A stretch of 64,000 nt of DNA. Source: Sindora glabra. Its lineage: Eukaryota > Streptophyta > Magnoliopsida > Fabales > Fabaceae. The notes under the pieces are model-generated. The model did not search any database. It was not told the DNA's origin and worked only from the letters and a program-made list of their open reading frames with translations. The stretch is from the NCBI GenBank assembly GCA_020226215.1, contig CM035233.1, forward strand, positions 25,919,150 to 25,983,149. The letters run 5' to 3'. Below are positions 34,995 to 48,057 of this stretch, one piece after another. Position 1 is the first letter of the stretch, and each line of letters opens with the position of its first letter. Both the position numbers and the translations under genes were made by a program.

Positions 34995-37900
34995 TGTCAC
35001 AACCTAACTTAATCATGACTAGCATGGATCTCGTTACTGATTTTCACAAGTCTTAACAATTTTCACTCCTCCTATTTAATGAGAGTTTCTAAATTTACAA
35101 GGGGACTTAAAATTTTACTTTTAATTTTTTTAAAAAAACTAATAAAATCTTTCTTATTTTTGGTCACTTCCTAAAGGCCACACGCCTTAAATATATAAAA
35201 TCTATTTGATTTCTAGATACAATAGTGATAAATATGCACATGGCATAGTATAGTCTCAAACTTACACATAGATAAACAATTCAACACATCAAATGTTGAA
35301 TCAATATCATTTTTATTTCTAACTTTAATTCCATTTCAAAAAGAATCCTAACTATCAAATCTTCGATTGAGGTAATCTTTGCTTTTCCATGAATGTAACA
35401 AGACTTAAATCTTAACCTAAAAATGTTAGAAATAAAATAAAGTGAGTTATGAGAACTTAATGAGTATACATTTACCACTACTTGCAAGAGATTTAACTTT
35501 ATATATATGTAAAGTTTTAAATTACTTAAGTTTTAAACTAAAACTAATTACAAACTGATTTTCATGGATCCTTGAATTACATAGCACAAAATTTAAGGTC
35601 GAGTGTGCACCTACACATAACTAGATCTCATATCTCATATCATAGATCATAGTATCCCTAACTATTCGCTAGTATGCTAAATTGTTATCATATCATATAC
35701 TATCCATTCCGAATAGACATTACAATCATAGACAACCATTAAGGCTAAACATACATAAATCATCTTAATCTTATCAATTGTAATATTCAATCACAAATAG
35801 TTTCCATTATCACTCATCTAATTACATTGAACATTTATGTAACCTTTTTCTTAACTTCCAAATTGATATTATATTTATCTCAATTGCTTGCTAGAAATTT
35901 CCCATTCAGCTCTTCAATCAATTTCATACCCTTCATAACTATTTGTTGCGAATTTACCATCCGACTTCCACATCATAGCTCCATCTTCACTTATAGTTTT
36001 CAATGTCATTAGTCTAACACAATTCACAATTTCTTATGTCGTACATGGTAGAAATTCATAAGTAACATACACGAGAACTCAACTCTCACATTACAATTAT
36101 TTATAAAATTTTCAATGCAGTTGGCCAGTATCAAATATATAGCAATACATGCATTACTATGCAAACCATTGAATTTAGTCACAATCTATCAATAGTTATC
36201 ACCATTATTACACTTTCACTATGTACTCTGCTCAAATACTATTTGTGTTTATACCATGACACTAAATCTATGTATGAGTGCATAAATATATGCATGAATA
36301 TAGAATTTAAACTATTAATAAGAAGATACAATTTATAATATTTAAATCATCTTTTATTATTAAGAAAAAAGTCAGTGGTGAGATATATACTTATCTTAAA
36401 TCATCCATAACTTTGAAGATTCTCAACTTGCTAGCCTTCACCTTTCATTTCTTCCTATTTGTGAATTTACGATAATAAGTTATAATTATATACACATTAC
36501 TTATTTTCTTTCCAATTATTTCAATTCTAGTTTCATGCCTTAATATACTAACAATCTAAGTCTTGAGATTCAAATTAAGCATGCCATCATTTAGGAACTA
36601 TCAAAATAAAGTCATAAAAAGATCCATTTTATTTCACTTAATCCTTTTAGATAATTTGTTTCCTTCATCTCCAAATATTTGTTCATAAGAATGGATGTGT
36701 ATCCTTAGATAATGATTTCTTGAATTCATTCGATGTGAATATAAATATTAGAATTTAGTAAGTTGAATATGTTCTAAAAATACTATTTTGACACTTCATG
36801 ACATAAAATCTTCATATCCTTAATTATTTTCAAGTTCCTTCAAATGAATATATATATATATACATATTTCTTTTAATTCAACTTATTTAAGGATATTAAA
36901 GTTAGTAGCACAAGAAGATTTTAATTAAATCACTCAATCATCTTATAGTATAAAATTCCTATTTTTATTAAAAGCATTATCTCATACTTTTAGTACATAT
37001 TCATAAATCATAATTTCATCATTTTAAATTGAGAAAAAACTAATAATTAGAATCAATATTCCGATGCACTACAAATTAGAATTATTTTTATAACAATAGT
37101 GAATATATGATTTATACGTATTCTAGCTAGAAATATGAAGTTCTAAATAAATAAAAATTATTCAGATAGTGTACACACCCATCTAAAGCTGTCAAGATTT
37201 TTCCAAATTACTCATACTCTTCTTTTCTTCTTTTTTATCTATCTATCTTAGCTCATAAAAAGAGTATACTATTATCAATTATTTTTTTCTGATAATTGTC
37301 ATCCCTAAGTCTTAACGGTACTGTATTAGAAATTCTATACTACAACTTCTTAAGACAAGAAATCAGAAATGGGCATGAAAATAGAAATTTCTAAATCATA
37401 AAAAATATAGCTCTGAGATAACTTGCTTCAGTTATGGCACTAAAGGCAAAACAACTCTCAGGAAGCACAAAAACAACAGCACCCTCTTTCACCTCAACGC
37501 AGTTGCGATTCACAATGGCTTAAGAAAGCTGAAGTGTTAAGCTTGTGGTGACAAGACAGATGCCAGCTAAGAGCTACCGTGCTAGAGAGGAGGAGCTCGT
37601 ACCCTCACCACTTGTTCCGCAATCTCCGACCACAACGGAAGGAGCACACCGAAAATAACAAGTCCACACTAACTACAACAACATAGCGGAAGCTGCTTCC
37701 TGGACAACAATGCATTGATGCATGAGGGACAGAGGAAGGTGGTGGCACGCTGAAGAGAGAAAAAGAAGGAATGGGAAATCGATTTTTGGAGGAGAGAGGA
37801 AGAAGAATCTTGAAAATAGGAGGGGACAGCGGCTGAAACATAAAGAAATGCACAAAAACCAAAAATAGAGTTGTCCAAAAAGAAAAGAAGGAGGAAAGAG

Positions 37901-38693
37901 GCGGTGTCATGAAATAAAAAGGGAAAAATGAAAATAAAAAATATGCTACAGAGCCAGCATAAAAATAAGGGGAAAAAGGGCACTAAAACCAAGAACGAGA
38001 GGGCTACCGAAAAAATAACAACAAGGTGGAGCTGTGGGTTTTGATACTATGCATCTCACCCTATTATAAGTTTACTACTCCACATAATCTTAACCCTCAA
38101 TTCAAATTATAATCCCTCTAAGTCATCAGATTTTGTGCTTTATAATTTCCTCTAAATAAATTTAAAACTTAATGTCAATAATTTAAAATATGGGCATAAT
38201 TATTAAAAAATTATTTATATAATCTCATATATTTATATATGTACAATAAATTCCACTTTTTCAAATTTTACAATTCCCAATAAAATGTTTTGCTAATGCT
38301 TTCAATAAATAAAACCTTACTACTCACATTTTGCAATACTAATTTTATTTAGAACTTCAATGATTTCAAACTTCAACAATTCTAACAAATAATTTATTAA
38401 ATACAACAATTTATTTCATAAATCATTGTATTCAAAATTACTAAAGTATTTTCAACTTATAGGGAATCCTTTTTAAAAGTCATTTTAAACTAAACTTGAA
38501 TTATTATAGCCATACACAAAATACATAAATTTCAAATATTATCATAGACATCATTTTTAATATTCCAGAACTTTTAATTCAAAAAGATAAATTTAGAACC
38601 ATATATTAACCAAATTAAATAAATATTAAATAAAAATAAGTAAACATAAGTATTGAAATTTAAAAAAATTGAATATTATTCTAGGACATTACA
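34995..38693 (+). mobile_element. 3.7-kb solo LTR-like insertion, copy 1 (chromovirus-type LTR)
   Basis: Begins TGTCACAACCTAA and ends GGACATTACA, so it has TG...CA ends. No primer site, polypurine tract or pol sequence belongs to it, so it reads as a solo LTR. A TGTCACGACC-type start is common for long plant Ty3/gypsy LTRs. A homologous copy lies inverted at 57597-61269. The immediate five flanking bases (TAATT, TGCTT) match poorly, but GCTTA occurs on both sides (34987-34991, 38695-38699). Positions 37440-38040 are distinctly richer in G and C than the surroundings. No protein is recognised inside. Confidence 0.75.
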
Positions 38694-39164
38694 TGCTTAT
38701 TATATTTTGGTTGAATTTTTATTATCTTCACTATATTTAAAATTCAATTAGCTTTGGTTAGAATAAGGATTGGATTTAATTAACTAGCTTTGATTCTTAA
38801 TTACAATCATATTAAAAGTAGAATTTGGGAATAATTATGGGCTTCTAGGTTATTTTCATCAACTAAATAATTAATTAAGTATTACTTATATTTTATGATC
38901 AATAATAAATCAATAGATTGATGTAAAATCATTTGAAATGGAATTCTTCTTATTGTGAGTAACCATACTTTTTATATTCTATTTTCAATTCATATAATTA
39001 TTATTTCTTGCTATTTAATTTTATTTTTTCCTACATTGTAAAATCCCCTTTGTTTCATATATAATTTGAAAGCAAATTGAAGTTTAATTTTTGTGAGTTT
39101 GACCCGATTTATCCTTACTATTTTGTGAATTTGGATTAATCTTGATGTGTTGTGATCCACTTCA
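38694..39164 (+). repeat. 3' LTR of element C, right part
   Basis: Continues the alignment to 32330-32794 (AAAATTCAATTA, GGATTGGATTTAATT and AATTTGGGAATAATT blocks). It ends in TTCA before the TATAG target duplication. Confidence 0.88.
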
Positions 39165-39169
39165 TATAG

Positions 39170-40303
39170 TTACATGGTGACATTTTTAGAATTTTAGGAA
39201 AATGTAAGATGATTGTTAAGTTAAAACTCAACATGTAAAGTGAATAGCAAAATTCATCGCAAAATTATGATATTGATTATTAATATAATTGTTGTCCAAA
39301 AGGCATTTGAAGGGCCATTAAGAAAGATGTTTAATATTTATACATTAATTTTTCTATAAATTGATATGTAAAAGTATTTAAAGGTTTCATTTGGAAATGC
39401 AATCACCACTTATTTGAAAATCATGCATGTCTTAAATGTCAATATTGAGTTGATAATCGACGTCTTTAGTATTTTCAATTGCCTATATATTTTACATTGC
39501 TTCTCCATTTGAAAGAATTTTTATGATGCCTTAGTGTTTATTATCTAATTCTAGGGTTTGTTTGAGCAGGAAGAAAATAAGTATTCCAATATTTCATCTA
39601 ACACATTTCCTTTCATTATAAAATTTAATTATTGTTATGTTATCTATTATTATTTATATGTGTCAGATGAGATAGAAAAGGAATTATTTTCCTCCTCTTC
39701 AAACACACACTTGCATTGGTAATGGAGCCAAATGTATTGCCTATATCCATGGTTTACCATTATTTAACTTGAAGAAATATTAGATAACAGTTACAAGAAT
39801 TGGCATTGAGTTTAGCAACAAGATTGGAGGACCAAAATCCTCTTTTTTTCTCTTTATATAATATTGTTGCAAATTTTCCATTTATTAACATAATGATATA
39901 TTGAATGAAAAAAAAATTTATAATAAATTTTCTTATGTCAATGTATTCTTTCTCAAATTTAAGTAGATTCAAGTTCAATGTGTTAATATTTCTATCTTTG
40001 TGAGAAAAATATGAAGAAAGAACATATAGTTTATCATGAATTATTGATGTTTAATAAAATTATGATAACATTTCTATATTAATTTCAAAAATAACCTTTT
40101 TCTTCAAACTTAAGAAAATTAACATCTTAAAACATAGCAAAAATCTTATCTAGTTTATGTAAATTACTAACTTTCTCACACTTAATCCTTTTATTAGGCA
40201 ATTTGTAGAATGGTCTCTATAATTTACTAAAAATCGATGTGATGTATAAGCCATGAAAATCTGAAAGAAAATGACACACATAAAGTTATAAAAAAATACA
40301 AAA
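39170..40303. other. Unassigned AT-rich stretch between CACTA copies
   Basis: Probably the continuation of CACTA copy 2 beyond element C, because element C inserted in that element's TNP2. I could not follow transposase motifs here, and no gene is recognised. Confidence 0.35.
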
Positions 40304-40856
40304 CACTAGTAAAAATGCAAAATACAAGACTATTTTACTTTGACACCATTTGTAGACTTAGGATTCCTCTAATACAAAACTCTATCTTATGAACTCTAGT
40401 AGAATTATAAAGTAAAAGTTGATTTTATACTCTTCTATGCAAATAAGGTACACCCACCATATATAGTCTTAGGTTTTCATTCTCTGTGTCTTGATATTTC
40501 AATACAAATGTGTGGGTTTGCTTTCTTGGGTCTATTTTAACATATTCAACTTAAGATATCAACTGTTGAGATTATGATGCCTTACTAGAATATTTCTAAT
40601 TTTTTTGTTAGCTTATGAACATGCTTCATAGTTATAGGCAAGAAATATATTACATACCAAATATTCCTTGTATAAGTGTATAGAAATGTTTTAGTTTTAG
40701 GTATAATGATTCAGGTTACATTATGTAAATATATGAATGTCAATGTGTTTTTAGGTTTATTTAAGAATATGTGCAAATTCATGTGATATAGGATTTAGTT
40801 AATATTCTTATATGTATGGTTCTTACTAGATTGGCTAGTCATGGATTAAAGATGGA

Positions 40857-41852
40857 TGAATGCTGATTGATGCAACTTTAAATATGAATATACAATTAAT
40901 AAATTTATCAAATTTGCAATTGCTTGTGAAAGGAATAAATTTAGTAATAGCTTTATATTTTGTCCCTACTCTAAATGTTGTAATGTAAAAAAAGTGATGG
41001 TTGTGCATGTTCAAGATCATATATTTCAATTTAACATTGATGACAAGTATACATGATGGATATTGCATAGTGAAAGTAAATTGGGTAGCACATCTACTAT
41101 TCAAGAAAATGATAGTTTTGATGATATAATGCATGATGTTTTAGATAATTTTATTTAATAATTGCAAACCCTCAATACCTTGTTAAGTGATACAAAGAAA
41201 CCATGTTATTCAAGTTGCATTAAATACATATATTTATCCATCATATTGAGATTGTTTAAGTTGAAAGTGAGAAATGGATGGAGTGACAAGAGTTTTATGG
41301 AATTATTACAATTGTTAAAAGATACACTTCCCAAGTATAATGTACTATTGGCTCATGGTTATGAGGTAAAGAAAATAATGTCCTTGATAGATATGAAGTA
41401 TAGAAAGATATATGCTTATTCTAATGATTGCATATTGTATCAAAAGAAGTACCAAATATTGCTTGGGTGTCTAAATATGGGGTATCTTGTTACAAATTAA
41501 AAAAACATAATGGTAGTATTAAGGAAAGGGTTCCAATAAAGGTGTTATAGTATCTTCCCATAATACTAAGGTTTCAATGTATATTTGCTAATGTAGAAGA
41601 TGCCAAGAACTTAATGTAGCATGTAAAAAGTGTTGTTACTGATAACAAGCTTTAACAACTAGTTAATTATTCTTAATAGATAACTATTAACTTGTTATTC
41701 CTTGAATTCCATAGTGAAGTAAGAAACCTCAAAGTTGAATTATGTACTAAAGGAATGAACCCTCATGGTAATATAAGTAGCAAACATAACATATAATATA
41801 TAATGTTAGTGATTTATAACCTTTTTCTTTCATTATGCATGAAGTTGAAGTA
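40857..41852 (+). pseudogene. TNP2 transposase of element D, N-terminal part
   Basis: The main CACTA transposase. The first 250 bases are badly decayed. From about 41165 a frame runs through an En/Spm-type zinc region: KPCYSSCIKYIYLSIILRLF, then KVRNGWSDKSFMELLQLLKD, LPKYN, YEVKKIM and IYAYSNDCILYQKKYQ. The Transposase_21 core then begins with a KVPIKVLXYLPIILRFQCIF-like segment (about 41525), an SEVRNLKVELCTKGMNPHGN-like segment (about 41715) and YNLFLSLCMKLK (about 41815-41850). It stops at the copia insertion after codon bases AAGTA and resumes in frame at 51653. Confidence 0.8.
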
Positions 41853-43526
41853 TGTAGGCTTTCATATATATTATGTAATGCAGCAAAAAGTAGATTTTTC
41901 AAAATCATGTAGTATGAAGCCTTCCCATGGATTAATGTGCAAAGACATAAATAAAAAATTAAAGATTACCTCTTTAAGTGCAAATCCAAATCATGAGCAC
42001 AATTAGATGATAGTGCCTTTACAATATTCATACAGAGCGAATGAGAACTTCTTAACCTTTACGAATCTACTAGGATTCCTCTCTTATGTAAAGAGGGAAA
42101 GGTTTAGTGTGGTTTTGTAGGGTGTTTTTGTGGTTTTGCTGGTGGCAAATTTTCTTATTTTTCATACATGAATAATGATGCCTTTATGCCCCTTTTATAG
42201 GGCTAAAGGTATGCATCTTTTCTAGTCCTACTAGAATAATCGCAATTAGGATAATCACAACTAATCTTAATCCTACTCAACCACTAATAACTTATCTCTA
42301 ATATGGTAAGAGTGATGAGAGATAGAGCTTATCCATTAATTATTTAATATGACTTTAATATTAATAACTAAATATTATTAGATAATAACATTATCTTATA
42401 ATATAATTATCTAAAATTATTAGATAAGAATATTATCTCATAATATATTTATCTAATATCAAATTGTATAATAATATGATATTACTTTAATATCACATAA
42501 TATAATATAAAATATATATTACATGAACAATATATATACATTATTACTTTGATAATACATATATAATAACAAGCCCAATTAATAAGTTTTTAGTATAACT
42601 AAAACTAATTAATTATTGTCACATTCTTACTCCGTTTTTGTAACCCTGTGGATTCCTTCTACATTATTGATGACCTATCATTGGACCATAGACAATGAGC
42701 AGTATTTAGTAATATATTATTACCACCTAAGTAGTAGGAATGTTTATGATTTAACATCCACTTAATATGTGATCAACACTTTGTATCATAATCTCTTTTG
42801 TAATGATATTCAAATCAAATTAGAGGTATGAAATATGTTATCCTTATTAATATTCAATTTATATTTCTTAATACTGAGTAGACAACTTAAAAAATGATCA
42901 ATATTACATATTGATCCAATTGATCATGACCATACATTTCTAAGTCTCACTCAATCAAGGGGCCAAAGGATATCTCTTCTTTATACAGAAGTAATAAAAT
43001 CCCATCTACATCACTCACATCTCTTTGCATGATTTGTGACACACACAATTAACATCCTACATGTCATCCCGATTAAAGGTGACATAAGACGACATCAAAG
43101 CGTGTGAACCCTCATGTAAGGAATCGTAGCAACTTCAGGTCAAAGGAATATGTGCATTGTGGTCACATGAGAATAGTTAATGACACATGACAATCCATGT
43201 AGTATTCTCACGACAGGTTAGCCTAGTACATCTGTTCACTAATAATGTACCCATGTATTAACTTGATATCATATATCCATGATTCATAATTATCAGTCAC
43301 CATACATGAAAGTCTCAATGTATTATTGTTATTCCTTTTGCAATAATATTTGACTATGGACATTTTTAGAATAGCAAAATTATTCTAGGGATAATTATTA
43401 TATTTAAGTTATAAATTACACTAAAAATAAAATAAAATATAATAATTGTCTTGCCTAAAATAAAATATAACACATTATGTATTATTACAATCATCTTATG
43501 ATTGGCTCCTATAACACACACTAACA
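41853..43526 (-). repeat. 3' LTR of element E
   Basis: 1674 bp on the minus strand. It starts TGTTAGTGTG at 43526 and ends near TTTCATATATA...CA at 41853. The inner 560 bp repeats at 51099-51647. The outer part is related to 63100-64000 in inverted orientation. Positions 42340-42560 are almost pure A/T. Confidence 0.9.
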
Positions 43527-43540
43527 ATCTCCTACTTGGA
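43527..43540 (-). other. Polypurine tract of element E
   Basis: The minus strand reads CAAGTAGGAGATT immediately before the 3' LTR start TGTTAG. This is the expected plus-strand primer position. Confidence 0.65.
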
Positions 43541-43588
43541 CTAGAGCCAATCACTTATGTATCTAATACTGAGTGACCTATATGAGTA

Positions 43589-44150
43589 TCATATTTCTTT
43601 TTTCACAAAAAGCTTAGTCAGTAGGTCGATAATATTATCATCTGTTGGTACTTTACATATCTTCACATCTCCTCTATCAATAATTTCACGAATAAGATAG
43701 AAGCGCTGAAGTATATACTTGGATTGCTGGTGAGATCTGGGTTCTTTAGCTAATGCAATGACCCCATTATTATCATAATAGAGTTCCACTAGGTTTATAA
43801 TGCTAGGAACAATGTCAAGTTCAATAATGAACTTTTTAATCCAAATAGCCTCCTTTAATGCATCAGAGGCAGCAATATACTTAACTTTTGTAATAAAATC
43901 AACCATTATTTCCTACTTTGAACTCTTCCAACATATAGCACCATCATTCAAGCAAAATACATAACCTAACTATGATCTAAAGTCATCCTTATCAGATTGA
44001 AAACTAGCATTAATGTAACCTTTTACAACAAGTTCTTCCTTACTTCCATATATTAAGAATGATTCCTTAGTCATTTGCAAGTACTTAAGGATGTTCTTAA
44101 TAGCAACCTAGTGAGGTTCACCTGGATTTAATCGGTACCTGCTCGTCATG
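43589..44150 (-). pseudogene. Copia RNase H domain of element E
   Basis: Removes the RNA template. Minus-strand codons from about 44000 read GYINASFQSDKDDFRS (family GYTDA.FQSD, so the Asp of TDA is now Asn). Then come GYVFCLNDGAICWKSSK, a KVKYIAASDALKEAIWIKKF segment, LYYDNNGVIALAKEPRSHQ and an IREIIDRGDVKICKVPT-like end. From 43906 to 43589 the frame is open. A few stops lie upstream. It is one of the least decayed coding stretches in the window. Confidence 0.9.
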
Positions 44151-45065
44151 CTCAAGGCATGCGAGACATCAGGATGAGTATATAGCATGGCATACATGAT
44201 AGGTCCAATTGTTGATGCATATGGTATCTTATTCATGTGGTCCCTCTCATCTTATATCATAGGACACTGAGCTTTTGATAAATTTATGCCATGTGACATA
44301 GGTAAAAACCCCTTTTTGGATTCTCGCATGTTAAAACATTTTAACAATTTATTTATATATGTACTCTAACTTAAGCCAAGCAATTTTCTTGATCTATCTC
44401 TATAGATTCTAACACCCAATATATATGTGGCTTCACCTAAGTCTTTTATCAAGAAATGATTCCCTAACCAAGTCTTTACAGTCTGTAGTGTAGGGATATC
44501 ATTTCTGATGAGTAGTATGTCATCTACATATAATACAAGAAAAATAATTATGCTTCTACTAACCTTTTTGTAAACATAAAATTCATTTTCATTTTTTATG
44601 AAACCAAATTCTTTTTTTGTCTCATCAAAATAAAGATTCCAACTCTGTGAAGCTTACTTTAATCCATAAATTGATTGTTGTAACTTACATACCTTTCCAG
44701 CATTTTTAGAAGTGACAAAACCCTCTAGTTGTGTCATGTACACATCTTCAAGGAGCCTTCCATTGAGAAAAGTAGTTTTGACATCCATCTGTTAGATTTT
44801 GTAATCATAAAAGGCTGCAACAACAAGTAAAATCCAGATAGATTTAAGCATGGCAACTGGGGAATAGGTTTCATCATAGTTTATACCATGAATTTGCCTA
44901 TAACATTTTGCAACTAATTGCCCTTTAAAGGTTTGTATGTTACAATCCATGTCGGATTTTTTTCTTGAATACCCATTTGCACCTAATAGGTTTTATCTCT
45001 TCAAGTGGGTCAACCAAAGTTCATACCTAGTTAGTATACTTGGAATCCATCTCAAATCTCATGGT
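44150..45065 (-). pseudogene. Copia reverse transcriptase of element E
   Basis: Minus-strand segments in nearly constant order give the EMDSKYTN start, VDPLEEIKPI.CKWVFKKK, a YDETYSPVAMLKSI segment, MDVKTTFLNGRL with EDVYMTQLEGF, LYVDDILLISND (YVDD codons at 44530-44519, catalytic box intact), a VKTWLGNHFLIKDLGEA segment with YILGVRIYRDRSRKLLGLS, and the YASTIGPIMYAMLYTHPDV region. A handful of stops and shifts break it. The motif set matches plant copia (Tnt1-type) RT. Confidence 0.9.
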
Positions 45066-45069
45066 TTCG

Positions 45070-46290
45070 AGCCACTTCTTAGAGTCTAGCCCTTTAATAG
45101 CTTTTTGGTAGGTTATGGGCTCATTTTGATCCATAAGCAATACATCGCCATGTTGAGTAACAAGAAATTCATATCTCTTATGTTCATGGCATATCCTACC
45201 AGACCTATATGGGCCTTGTGTAACTTGAGCTAGTTCCTAAACCATAACTTCTTGTAGTCTATGTTTAAGCTTTATTATAGGTTCAATGTTACTTTGTAAG
45301 TTTCAAATTTCTTCGATTTCTACTTTTCTCTCACTATTTTTCTTTAAGATAAACTCTCTTTCAAGAAAAATACCAATTCATGCAACAAACACTTTGCCTT
45401 CAGAGGGATTATAGAAATAATATCTCTTAGTTTCCTTAGGATACCCTACAGAGTAGCACTTATTTGATTTTGGTCTAAGCTTATTAGAAGCTTGACATTT
45501 TATGTAAGCCTCGTAACCTTAAATCTTCATAAAAGACAAGCTGGGATGTTTCCTAGTCCATATCTTATATGGAATCTTTTGAACCATTTTAGAAGGAACA
45601 TGATTAAGCATAAAAGTAATTATCTCTAAAAAATACCCTCAAAAGGAAGTTAGAAGATCTGCATGAATCATTATAAATCGCATCATGCCTAATAAGGTAT
45701 GATTCCTCCTTTCTGAAACACCATTCCATTATGGCATTATAAATGGAGTGAGTTGTGATACTATACCATACTGCTTTAAATAGTCATCAAATTCTTAAAT
45801 TAAGTATTATTCACCTTGATCTGATTGAAGTGTTTTAATAATTTTGCTGAGTTAGTTTTATACTTCATTCTTGAATTCTTTGAACTTTTCAAAGGATTCT
45901 GATTTGTGTTTCATAAGATGCACATATCCATATCTACTGAAGTCATCAATAAATATAATGAAGTATTGAAAACCTCCTCTAGTAGATGAACTAATAGGCC
46001 CACATACATCACTATGTATGAGAGCTAATAGATCTTAGCCCTTTCATTATGTTTAGTGAATGGAGCTTTATACATCTTACCTAATAACAAGATTCACATA
46101 AGTTATATGATTCAAATTAAAATGGATCCAAGAATCAATCTTTATAGAGCTTGGATATGCACTTCTCATTTATATGGCCTAAACGACAATGCCAAATATA
46201 GGTTGGATTTAAATCATTCGATTTAAATTGCTTGGTGTTTATGTTATAGACAAGCATTTCAAGATCAAGAATATAGAGTCCATTGAACAT
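45070..46290 (-). pseudogene. Copia integrase of element E
   Basis: The zinc-binding start is clear as HCRLGHINEKCISKLYKD (about 46195-46145) with a later SYNLCESC (about 46105). The catalytic core is scrambled by frameshifts; pieces matching a SSSTRGGF.YFI.FIDDFSRYG segment lie at about 46010-45920. The C-terminal part keeps a GYPKETKRYYFYNPSEGKVF motif (about 45450-45390). It performs strand transfer in an intact element. It is non-functional. Confidence 0.82.
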
Positions 46291-46353
46291 TTGTGTACTA
46301 CAATAAAACATTTCATTTAAATAAATTGAACAACTTTTATCCTTTATTAAAAA

Positions 46354-46600
46354 TTAAAAACTTTTCTTATCCAAACAAGAAATAGAAATAATATTCCTAC
46401 TAATAATAGGCACAAAATGACAATCCTCTAATTCGATCATTAAGCTAGAAAGCAGGGATAAATGATATGTTCCTACAGCTAAGGTAGCAACTCTTGCTCC
46501 TTTGCCAACTTGTAGGTCCATTTCACCTTTAGTTAGAGTTCTACTCTTTTGTAGTTCCTGCATATTAGTAAAAATGTGAAAACTAAATCTAGTATCTAAT
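46354..46600 (-). pseudogene. Copia protease / pre-integrase linker of element E
   Basis: Open from 46563 to 46354. It carries a VGKGARVATLAVGTYHL segment, LEDCHFVPIISRNIISIS and a CLDKKSF end, the usual sequence between the copia aspartic protease and integrase (VGNG..V......L……L.DV..VP.L.RNLISV). The catalytic D-[ST]-G itself is not visible and lies in the decayed stretch before 46563. Confidence 0.75.
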
Positions 46601-46619
46601 ATCTAAGATGTAGAAGTGA

Positions 46620-47483
46620 AAACATTTATTTCTATAATATAGATACCTAAAGTGGAAGTCTCACTTCCTTTCTTCTTTTTTCAACTCTTCCAAATTGTAG
46701 TTTCTCTTCCAATGTCTGATCTCACCGCAATGGAAGTATTTCCCCTCCTTAGCCACACCTTTTTTAGGTTTCAGTGCAGAAGACTTAGACTTGGGCTTAC
46801 CTTTGGATTTAGAATCCTTCTTATTATTGCCCTTGCCCTTTTGAAACATCATTATGGTTTTGGGCTTAGCTTTCTGTAAATTTTATTCAGCAGTTCTTAA
46901 CATGCTTAGCAATTCTGGCAGTGGTTTGTTAATTTCATTGATGTTGTAATTCATGACAAATTAATTATAACTTTGTGGCAATGATTGCAAAATTAAATTA
47001 GTGGCTAACAATTGGCCCAGTTGAGCACCTAACTTTTCAAGATTCTTAACAAACCTAATCATTTTGAGTACACGAGGCCTTATAAGGTTTCCTTTTGTTA
47101 GTTTACATTGAAACAATGCTTTGGTCACCTCAAATCTCTCATGTCGAGCTTGGCTTTCATAAAACATCTTAAGATGCTTAAGCATGCCATAAACTTTCAT
47201 GTTCTCATGTTCTCATGTTGCTTCTGAAGCTCAAAATCCATAGAGGCTAACATGAGGTAACCCAATCCAAAGCATCTTCATGATACTTCTTATAAGCATC
47301 CTTTTGAGCACACGAGGCACTAGCTTCGGGTTGCTGAAGAGTAAGTTCCTCTAGGACATATATTTTTTGCTCATGTTTAAGGACTATCCTCAAATTCCTA
47401 TACCAATCTAGAAAGTTTATCCCATTCAATTTATCCTTCTTCAGGATCGATCACAATGATAAGTTATTTGATGTATTAGCCAT
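46620..47483 (-). pseudogene. gag: Copia gag of element E
   Basis: Start ATG at 47483 (MANTSNN-like opening). The NGINFLDWYRNLRIVLKHEQ block (about 47430-47370) is the conserved copia Gag beginning. Further segments are KVYGMLKHLKMFYESQARHE (about 47195), a LEKLGAQLGQLLATNLILQS piece and a Lys-rich stretch (KGKGNNKKDSKSKGKPKSK). The CCHC knuckle (about 46740-46695) reads YFHCGEIRHWKRNY, so its first and last Cys are both Tyr, consistent with G-to-A changes. Several stops interrupt the frame. Confidence 0.88.
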
Positions 47484-48057
47484 TGGTAATTTACAATAGA
47501 AATATGCAAAGTAAGTATTAAGTTTTTAAACATTGAATAAAGTCTTTTATTAAATGCACCTTCCACTATTTTATTCAAATTAATAGCCTTCACTATTAAT
47601 TCAGAAAGTTATATTGTCAAGACTTTCTAGTAGGCCAAGATCCATATTTTGCTAAACCACAAGTCAATTTTGGTTGATCACAAGATTTAGCTATTTAGAT
47701 ATGCAATACTTGCCAATTGCATCATATACAAGTCTTGGATAATTAGATGAATAACACTTATTCTAGTCCATCTTATAAACTAAGGCCTAACTCTATGCCT
47801 CTAGTTCCTAATCCTATTGAGATAACCTAGTTAAGTCGAACCCAATGTTTAACAATCAGATATTACTATTATCCAGTCGCATCTCACCAAGATAAACGAG
47901 GTGCTTTGCTTTGGTAAACCTACCCTATGTTGATTGAAGCCTTGACTAGTGCCAAGCATTAAAAGGCATCACTAATTCTTATTAACTGAATATTTTAGTT
48001 GAGGGATTTAAATTAATTATATCTCACCATAATTAGCCTACTTTTCATATATCATAT

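Larger units (their letters stand above)
31279..39164 (+). mobile_element. Athila-related non-coding element C (LARD-like), with nested insertion
   Basis: Two LTRs (31279-32794; 33976-34994 plus 38694-39164) flank only 1.18 kb of internal sequence with a primer site (32801-32820) and a polypurine tract (33961-33975). No gag or pol frame is recognisable. Perfect target duplications TATAG lie at 31274-31278 and 39165-39169. The 3' part of the internal region (33735-33830) resembles the 3' spacer of element A (7960-8060), so C is a non-autonomous relative. Its 3' LTR was later split by the 3.7-kb insertion 34995-38693. Confidence 0.88.

Noticed and set aside
37605..37992. Host gene within the GC-richer block of the 3.7-kb element
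   Set aside because: The frames recur in both LTR copies and show no recognisable protein family. Kept only as a low-interest finding.
40835..41134. 99-codon minus-strand frame
   Set aside because: Antisense shadow of the TNP2 N-terminal pseudogene.
46652..46879. 75-codon plus-strand frame in copia gag
   Set aside because: Antisense shadow of the Lys-rich and zinc-knuckle part of copia Gag.
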